In this document: one piece after another, positions 60,132 to 64,000 of the stretch
Position numbering within the stretch: the stretch's first letter is position 1
Layout: each line of letters opens with the position of its first letter
Assembly (NCBI GenBank): GCA_003020965.1
Contig: PXRL01000007.1
Location: 47,166-111,165, forward strand
DNA: 64,000 nt
Origin: Halobacteriales archaeon QS_4_69_225
Lineage (GTDB): Archaea > Halobacteriota > Halobacteria > Halobacteriales > Haloarculaceae
Reading direction: 5' to 3'
The notes under the pieces: generated by a model
Seen by the model: only the letters and a program-made list of their open reading frames with translations
Database searches by the model: none
What the model was told of the DNA's origin: nothing
Made by a program: the position numbers and the translations under genes

Positions 60132-60465
60132 TCAACCCGCGGTGGGCCACACCGGGGACCGGAGGCACTCGTCCGTTGTCGGTATGTGGCCGGCACGGGT
60201 CCAGTTTGGTCGTCCGGTCTTCCCCGCCTCGCGTAAGATGACGGTGCCCGGGGAGGGTACGCCGGACCACGCCGAGACGTGCTCGTCAACGTGCGTCTTT
60301 AGGATAGTGACCGTGAGTTCCTCGAGATCGTACTCTGCCTCAAGCTCGCGTTTGAGACCGAGATGGTCGGGGTGGGGCCGTCTTCTGGCCGTACTTGTCG
60401 AGGAGTCGAGACAGCGGCTCAGCTGAATCAAACGCGTCGGACTCGTAAATCGGACAGTCCGTCAC
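60132..60465 (-). pseudogene. Frameshifted small ORF of a decayed element
   Basis: From a GTG at 60465, overlapping the upstream ORF stop, the frame reads VTDCPIYESDAFDSAEPLSR and LLDKYGQKTAPP. It then loses sense near 60372. The neighbouring frame continues DHLGLKRELEAEYDLEELTV and TILKTHVDEHVSAWSG, which is protein-like, down to a stop at 60132. A single-base shift joins the two. The composition resembles small accessory genes of haloarchaeal plasmids or viruses, but I recognise no family. Confidence 0.45.
60245..60257 (+). repeat. 13-bp copy of the tRNA-Met 3' end (candidate att remnant)
   Basis: TGCCCGGGGAGGG here is identical to 60806-60818, the 3' end of the tRNA gene, and in the same orientation. 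Integrases often leave such direct repeats. It would bound a 548-bp segment holding both small broken ORFs. Confidence 0.4.
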
Positions 60466-60788
60466 GCTTGACCACCCCACTCGTCGAGCGTCGCCTGCCC
60501 AGTCGTGTCCGGCCGCTGTTCGCCGCCGTTAGGGACAGGGACGTCTTCGACGCAGGTCTCGCCGCCGGCGTCGAGACGGTCGTCGACGACATTAACGGTC
60601 TCGCCGTCGTCCTGCCAGTACGGCGCTTCAGAAATGTGCTGGCCGCGACCGTCGAGCGCCGGCCCCTCATAGGAGTGGGACGGCGTCACGCCGCGACACC
60701 CCCGAGGTAGCGGCAGGAGAGAGGGCGTCATATACCGATACTGTGACACACCCGGTACGGCCGCTGTCGGGCGTTGTCGCTGAGTCAT
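60462..60788 (-). CDS. Small hypothetical protein next to tRNA-Met
   Basis: A 108-residue frame if started at 60788; an ATG at 60731 gives 89 residues. The C-terminal part is protein-like (GQHISEAPYWQDDGETVNVV, then GGEQRPDTTGQATLDEWGG) and ends with a stop that overlaps the GTG of the next ORF by 4 nt, so the two formed a small operon. It begins 18 bp beyond the tRNA 3' end. No family is recognised; an element-borne origin is inferred from position and base composition. Confidence 0.45.
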   Translation of the reverse strand: MTQRQRPTAAVPGVSQYRYMTPSLLPLPRGCRGVTPSHSYEGPALDGRGQHISEAPYWQDDGETVNVVDDRLDAGGETCVEDVPVPNGGEQRPDTTGQATLDEWGGQA

Positions 60789-60805
60789 GTAAATATTCTG
60801 AGTAG

Positions 60806-60938
60806 TGCCCGGGGAGGGCTCCGAACCCTCGATCTCCGCATGTCCCAGGTACGAGACGCAGGCGACGTCTCGGGACACCGCGGGTGCCGCCTCGTAACCC
60901 TATGAGTGCGGCGCTATGTCCAGCTAAGCCACCCGGGC
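60806..60938 (-). tRNA. tRNA-Met (CAT) with intron
   Basis: The acceptor stem is GCCCGGG (60938-60932) pairing CCCGGGC (60813-60807) with discriminator A at 60806. The D-arm is GCTTAGCTGGACATAGC. The anticodon stem is CCGCA/TGCGG around loop CT-CAT-A-A, and the T-arm is GAGGG-TTCGGAG-CCCTC. Exon 1 is 60938-60901 (38 nt) and exon 2 is 60841-60806 (36 nt). A 59-nt intron (60842-60900) sits after position 37, the canonical archaeal site. Elongator tRNA-Met of Haloferax also has an intron here. The sequence lacks initiator-type stem features, so elongator Met is preferred over Ile2. Confidence 0.88.
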
Positions 60939-61016
60939 TCACCCGGACGTAACCCGCTTTCACTCTTCAACCTTCCTATCTCTGGCGGGCGATTCGACGG
61001 CCCACACGACCACCGT

Positions 61017-61026
61017 ACTTTATACC
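61017..61026 (+). promoter_or_regulatory. TATA box of the DUF7115-like gene
   Basis: ACTTTATACC lies 23-32 nt upstream of the ATG at 61049. It predicts transcription starting at or next to the start codon, a leaderless mRNA. Confidence 0.6.
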
Positions 61027-61048
61027 CGACTGTCGACACACCACGGGC

Positions 61049-62095
61049 ATGAGCGAACTCCCGGACCGGCTGCTGGAGGCGGTCGGCGACGAACCGGTCG
61101 TCGAGACCGTCGACATCGGCGGCGGCGACGCACTGATCGTGGCGGTGACGACGACGTACCTCTACCGCTCGGAGGGGCTGCTCTCCGACGAGAGCATCGA
61201 GTCGTACGGCCACGATGCCCGCCGGCTCGCGGTCGACGCCGGCCGCCGGAAGGCCACCGTCCGGCTGGAGACGCTCGACGACGAGCGGAGCTTCACCGTC
61301 CCCGCGGAGGCGGCCGAGACGGTCGTCGAGGCGATGCTCGAGGGCGTCCTCCGGACGACCGGCGTCGTCGACCGCGAGGAGTCCATCGCCGGGCGGTTCC
61401 GGTTCAACGACCTCACGCTGGTCGTCACCGACGCGAAGCTGTTCAAACACGTCGGCCCGGCCGTCTGGAACGAGGACTTCGAGATTTTCGACTACGGGAG
61501 CCTGACCGATCTCGACTTCGAGGACGGCAGCGTTGCGACCCGGGTCGTCGTCGAGATCCAGGGCCGTCAGCACCGCGTGAAGGTGCCCAACGACCGGGCC
61601 GGGGAGGTCCGCCGGACGGTGCGGGACGCCGTCTTCGACCACCACGACGTCACCACGCTGGGGGAACTCCGCTCGGCCCTCGACGCCGCGTCGGCCGACG
61701 CGGAATCGGAGCCGAAGCCGGACTCCGCGCCGGAGCTGACCGGCATCGACCCCGTCGAGGAGGAGACGACCGGCGGGGACGACGACGCGAGGACCGACTG
61801 GTCGCCGCCGGCCGACCAGGACGTCACCGGACCGAGAGGGTCGACGTCGGCGGGCACCAGCGCCGGCACCGGAACCGCCTTCGGCACGGCCGGCGGGCGG
61901 GGGCGAGGGTCGACCGGCGGGTCCACGGACGGCGAGACGACGGCCGACGAGTCCGACCCCGGCGGGGCGGACGTCGCCCGGCTTGCCGACCGAGTCGACG
62001 AGCTGGAGAGCCGCCTGCAGCAACAGAACGAGCTGCTGGAGTCTCAGCGGGAGACAATCGAGCAACTGGTCGAGGAGCTGCGGCGCGGCCGGTAG
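61049..62095 (+). CDS. DUF7115-like protein with C-terminal coiled coil
   Basis: A 348-residue protein. Residues 1-215 are conserved-looking, with two PH-like halves (TTTYLYRSEGLLSDESIESY, then RFRFNDLTLVVTDAKLFKHV and FDYGSLTDLDFEDGSVATRV). An acidic Gly/Thr-rich linker of about 80 residues follows. The last 40 residues are a coiled coil, RVDELESRLQQQNELLESQR and ETIEQLVEELRR. I recall the N-terminal region as DUF7115. The fold resembles bacterial PH domains that respond to membrane or protein partners. It has no signal peptide. Function unknown. Confidence 0.72.
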   Translation: MSELPDRLLEAVGDEPVVETVDIGGGDALIVAVTTTYLYRSEGLLSDESIESYGHDARRLAVDAGRRKATVRLETLDDERSFTVPAEAAETVVEAMLEGVLRTTGVVDREESIAGRFRFNDLTLVVTDAKLFKHVGPAVWNEDFEIFDYGSLTDLDFEDGSVATRVVVEIQGRQHRVKVPNDRAGEVRRTVRDAVFDHHDVTTLGELRSALDAASADAESEPKPDSAPELTGIDPVEEETTGGDDDARTDWSPPADQDVTGPRGSTSAGTSAGTGTAFGTAGGRGRGSTGGSTDGETTADESDPGGADVARLADRVDELESRLQQQNELLESQRETIEQLVEELRRGR

Positions 62096-62101
62096 CTCAC
62101 T

Positions 62102-62464
62102 TCACTCCCGCCCGGTCACCTTCCGGATACAGGAGGAGCCGAACGGCCCGTGTTCGCCGGCCTCCAGCCGCATGAAGTAGCCCGTCGAGAGGCCGGCGCC
62201 GCAGCGCCGACACTCGAAGTCGCCGTCCCGGGCGACGACCTCGCTGTCGAAGCTGAGAAAGCGGCCGCCGGCGGTCGTCACCGTCTCGCCGTCGCGGGCG
62301 ATGTGGCCGCGCTTTTCGGCCTCCTCGAGGATCGCCCGCGTCGTTTCGGGGTGGGTCGTGACCGTCTCGATGCGGTCGATGACGGCCGACAGCGGCAGTT
62401 CGGGGTCCTCGAGGCGGGCCAGCAGCTGGACGCCCAACTCGACCGGGTCCGTCTCGCGATCCAC
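62102..62464 (-). CDS. DUF5830-like zinc-finger protein
   Basis: A 120-residue protein from a GTG start (DRETDPVELGVQLLARLED). A winged-helix-like N-terminal domain (AVIDRIETVTTHPETTRAIL, then EEAEKRGHIARDGETV) precedes a C-terminal zinc-binding part, FECRRCGAGLSTGYFMRL and FGSSCIRKVTG. This arrangement matches the family I recall as DUF5830. It may be a small DNA-binding regulator. It is convergent with the DUF7115-like gene; their stops are 6 bp apart. Confidence 0.7.
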   Translation of the reverse strand: MDRETDPVELGVQLLARLEDPELPLSAVIDRIETVTTHPETTRAILEEAEKRGHIARDGETVTTAGGRFLSFDSEVVARDGDFECRRCGAGLSTGYFMRLEAGEHGPFGSSCIRKVTGRE

Positions 62465-62552
62465 GCCGGCAGTCGGTACAGAACTGACAAAAGCCCACCG
62501 GCGCGGCGGGCGACACCACAAGACGTTTGCCGAGCGGCGAACACCGACCGTC

Positions 62553-63203
62553 GTGAAGCGCGCGTCGTTGCGGCAGGTCGCCGGCATCGCGGTCGTCCTC
62601 GCGGTCGCCGGCGCGGCCGCCGCCGTCACCTCGCCCAAGGCGCTGTTGACCGGTGCGGCGGCGCTGAGCCGACGGCCCGCGGCCTTCGCCGTCGCCGTGT
62701 TGGGGCTCTATCTCGTACGGCCGCTGCTGGCGTGGCCGATCAGCGCCATCTCGATTCTGCTCGGCTACGCCCTCGGGCCGGTCGCCGTCCCGGTCGCACT
62801 CGCCGGCGCGGTCGTGACGGCGCTGCCGGCCTACGCCGTCGCCCGGTGGCTGGGCCACGACGCGGGCGTGCTGGCCCGGGTCGGCGACGCCGGTGCCGCC
62901 GTCCGCCGGACGACAGGCGACCTCCGCGGCGTCATCGCGGTCCGGCTGGCGCCGCTGCCGACCGATCCCGTCTCCTACGCCGCCGGGCTCGCCGGCGTCC
63001 CGCTGCGGCCGTACGTCGCCGGCACGGCTCTCGGGGAGGCGCCGTGGGTGACCGCGGCCGTCCTGCTGGGCGCCTCCGCCGGCGAGCTGACGACCGCCGG
63101 GGCCGCAGACCCCGTCCTGCTCGCGACGACCGTCGCGCTGGCGGTGCTGCTGGCGCTGTCGGGGCCGGCCTACCGCCGGGTGGCCGGCGACGCCGACCTG
63201 TAG
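62553..63203 (+). CDS. VTT-domain membrane protein (TVP38/TMEM64 family)
   Basis: A 216-residue protein from a GTG start, with about six membrane segments. The VTT/DedA-related core is present: LLAWPISAISILLGYALGPV, then GAVVTALPAYAVARWLGHD, VIAVRLAPLPTDPVSYAAGL and VPLRPYVAGTALGEAPWV. Family members include flippases and scramblases of lipid carriers such as undecaprenyl phosphate. In an archaeon a polyprenyl-phosphate or general phospholipid role is possible. Start codon GTG at 62553 gives a short basic N-terminus. Confidence 0.82.
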   Translation: MKRASLRQVAGIAVVLAVAGAAAAVTSPKALLTGAAALSRRPAAFAVAVLGLYLVRPLLAWPISAISILLGYALGPVAVPVALAGAVVTALPAYAVARWLGHDAGVLARVGDAGAAVRRTTGDLRGVIAVRLAPLPTDPVSYAAGLAGVPLRPYVAGTALGEAPWVTAAVLLGASAGELTTAGAADPVLLATTVALAVLLALSGPAYRRVAGDADL

Positions 63204-63215
63204 CGGTGCGACGCG

Positions 63216-63338
63216 TCAGTAGAACGTGTCCGAGCAGTCGTAGACGACGCCGTGTCGCGGGCAGACGTACTTGCAGTGCCGCTCGTACATCGGCGTCTCG
63301 CACCGCGGACAGGGGCGTCCGCCCTCCCGTGCCGTCAT
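63216..63338 (-). CDS. Forty-residue zinc-finger protein (HVO_2523-like)
   Basis: The protein reads MTAREGGRPCPRCETPMYER, then HCKYVCPRHGVVYDCSDTFY. It has CPRC, HCKYVCPRH and a late Cys, enough for one or two zinc sites in 40 residues. The pattern matches the HVO_2523 family of haloarchaeal miniature zinc-finger proteins from memory. The ATG at 63338 starts the conserved part; longer frames upstream are low-complexity. Confidence 0.72.
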   Translation of the reverse strand: MTAREGGRPCPRCETPMYERHCKYVCPRHGVVYDCSDTFY

Positions 63339-63365
63339 CGGTCGACTCTCGGGCGCCCGGATCAT

Positions 63366-63627
63366 AACTCGTGCGGTGGGCCGCCGGAATCGACACCGTC
63401 GACCATGCGGAGACGCCGAAGGCTTCGACCTGGCCGGCGAGAAACAGCATCCCGCACCACCACCAGATGCCGACGACGGTGCCGAACGACGGGAGGCCAC
63501 CGGGCTGGTCCCGGGTCTGCCAGGCGAGGTAGCCGATGCAGCCGCCGCTGAGTGTCGCGAGCTCGTAGACGGCAGCGACTGTCTGTGTATGTGTGTCTCC
63601 TCTCGTGTCGTGGTCGCGTCGAGTCAC
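63366..63627 (-). other. Possible two-helix membrane ORF with unresolved 3' end
   Basis: From an ATG at 63627 the minus strand reads MTRRDHDTRGDTHTQTVAAV, then two hydrophobic parts (ELATLSGGCIGYLAW, FGTVVGIWWWCGMLFLAG). Beyond residue 85 the frame becomes Arg-rich and runs antisense through two well-supported genes without a sensible stop. Either the gene ends by a frameshift near 63370 or the frame is a chance product. Confidence 0.35.
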
Positions 63628-63668
63628 GCGCCGCCGCTCAAAAATCGCGGGGCGCGCCGGCCGTCAGT

Positions 63669-63998
63669 TCAGCACTCCGACCAGCCGCAGGTCTCGCAGG
63701 TCTTGCACCCCTCCGAGTAGTACAGCGTCATGCTGTTGCACTCGGGACACTCCGGCGACTCCCCGGAGTCGATGAGTGACTGCGTGTCGGCGTCGCTCGG
63801 CGCGACCGCGCCGGCGGCGCCGCCGTCGGTCTCACGGGTCGCAACCTCCGGCTCGTCGTCGCGGGCGACCTCGGGATCGTCCTCCTGGCGGGTCGTCTGC
63901 TCGAGGGTGGCCTGGTCGGGGTAGGCCTTGTCGACCTCGCCGTCGAGGTACCGCCGCATCGCGGTGCCGACCGCGTCCGGGATGGAGTTGATCTGCTC
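63669..63998 (-). CDS. nrdJ: C-terminal part of B12-dependent (class II) ribonucleotide reductase
   Basis: The gene runs off the right edge of the window. The visible 109 residues begin EQINSIPDAVGTAMRRYLDG and EVDKAY, a conserved segment near the end of class II reductases. An acidic linker follows, then the C-terminal zinc-binding tail CPECNSMTLYYSEGCKTCET and CGWSEC. The paired Cys of this tail pass electrons to the active site after each turnover. The enzyme reduces ribonucleotides using adenosylcobalamin. Everything upstream, including the catalytic barrel, lies outside the window. Confidence 0.85.
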   Translation of the reverse strand, partial: EQINSIPDAVGTAMRRYLDGEVDKAYPDQATLEQTTRQEDDPEVARDDEPEVATRETDGGAAGAVAPSDADTQSLIDSGESPECPECNSMTLYYSEGCKTCETCGWSEC

Positions 63999-64000
63999 GC

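Noticed and set aside
59833..60270. 145-codon minus-strand ORF in the decayed segment
   Set aside because: Overlaps two other open frames, has no protein-like periodicity, and conflicts with the frame of the broken ORF at 60132.

Overview
The window is chromosome of a haloarchaeon (class Halobacteria). It is very GC-rich, its proteins are strongly acidic, and its replication and transcription genes are archaeal: an RPA operon, two CDC48-type AAA ATPases, TFB and archaeal DnaG. It also has a proton-pumping bacteriorhodopsin, Tat-type signal peptides, the siroheme-dependent heme route (fused AhbAB, SirC, HemA), an intron-containing tRNA-Met(CAT) and many small zinc-finger proteins. I cannot name the genus.

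Layout. 1-8.8 kb: four tandem minus-strand genes for Tat-exported LVIVD-type beta-propeller proteins, each preceded by the same 20-bp box. The two middle copies are broken by internal deletions. 8.9-12.5 kb: rpa1-rpap1-phosphoesterase operon. 13-15.7 kb: an Lhr-type helicase missing its Walker A lysine. 15.7-18 kb: a pilin-like protein with a polymer-forming repeat region. 18.2-18.5 kb: an IS200/IS605 right-end remnant that supplies the stop codon of a CDC48-type gene. 20.7-30.5 kb: housekeeping and small regulatory genes (TFB, DUF357, response regulator, PdxS, a CARF-like HTH protein). 30.9-33.2 kb: DJ-1/PfpI protein and bop. 33.8-38.1 kb: second AAA ATPase and an SSS symporter with its DUF3311 partner. 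38.4-43.5 kb: dnaG and two cis-prenyltransferase homologues in convergent orientation around a hairpin array. 43.6-48.6 kb: cspA and the heme operon. 48.6-58.2 kb: RNase H, aldo-keto reductase, thioesterase, a Zn/Cd-type P-ATPase with a Bat-type regulator, and surface proteins. 58.5-60.9 kb: an AT-richer segment with a Cys-rich trypsin-like protease and broken ORFs, ending at tRNA-Met. 61-64 kb: DUF7115-like, DUF5830-like and VTT-family genes and the 3' end of a B12-dependent ribonucleotide reductase.

The main unexplained structure is a family of intergenic hairpin arrays. Between the two convergent cis-prenyltransferase genes at least eight hairpins differ in stem sequence but share an 11-nt loop close to GAGCGAAGCGA. 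At 12.7, 18.2, 30.7 and 33.4 kb related arrays have perfect stems with 3-nt loops, and two identical 10-bp stem arms recur at distant loci. A second theme is gene breakage. Four internal deletions with frameshifts occur within 11 kb, and they may be real decay or assembly errors. The coordinates below give the junctions to check.
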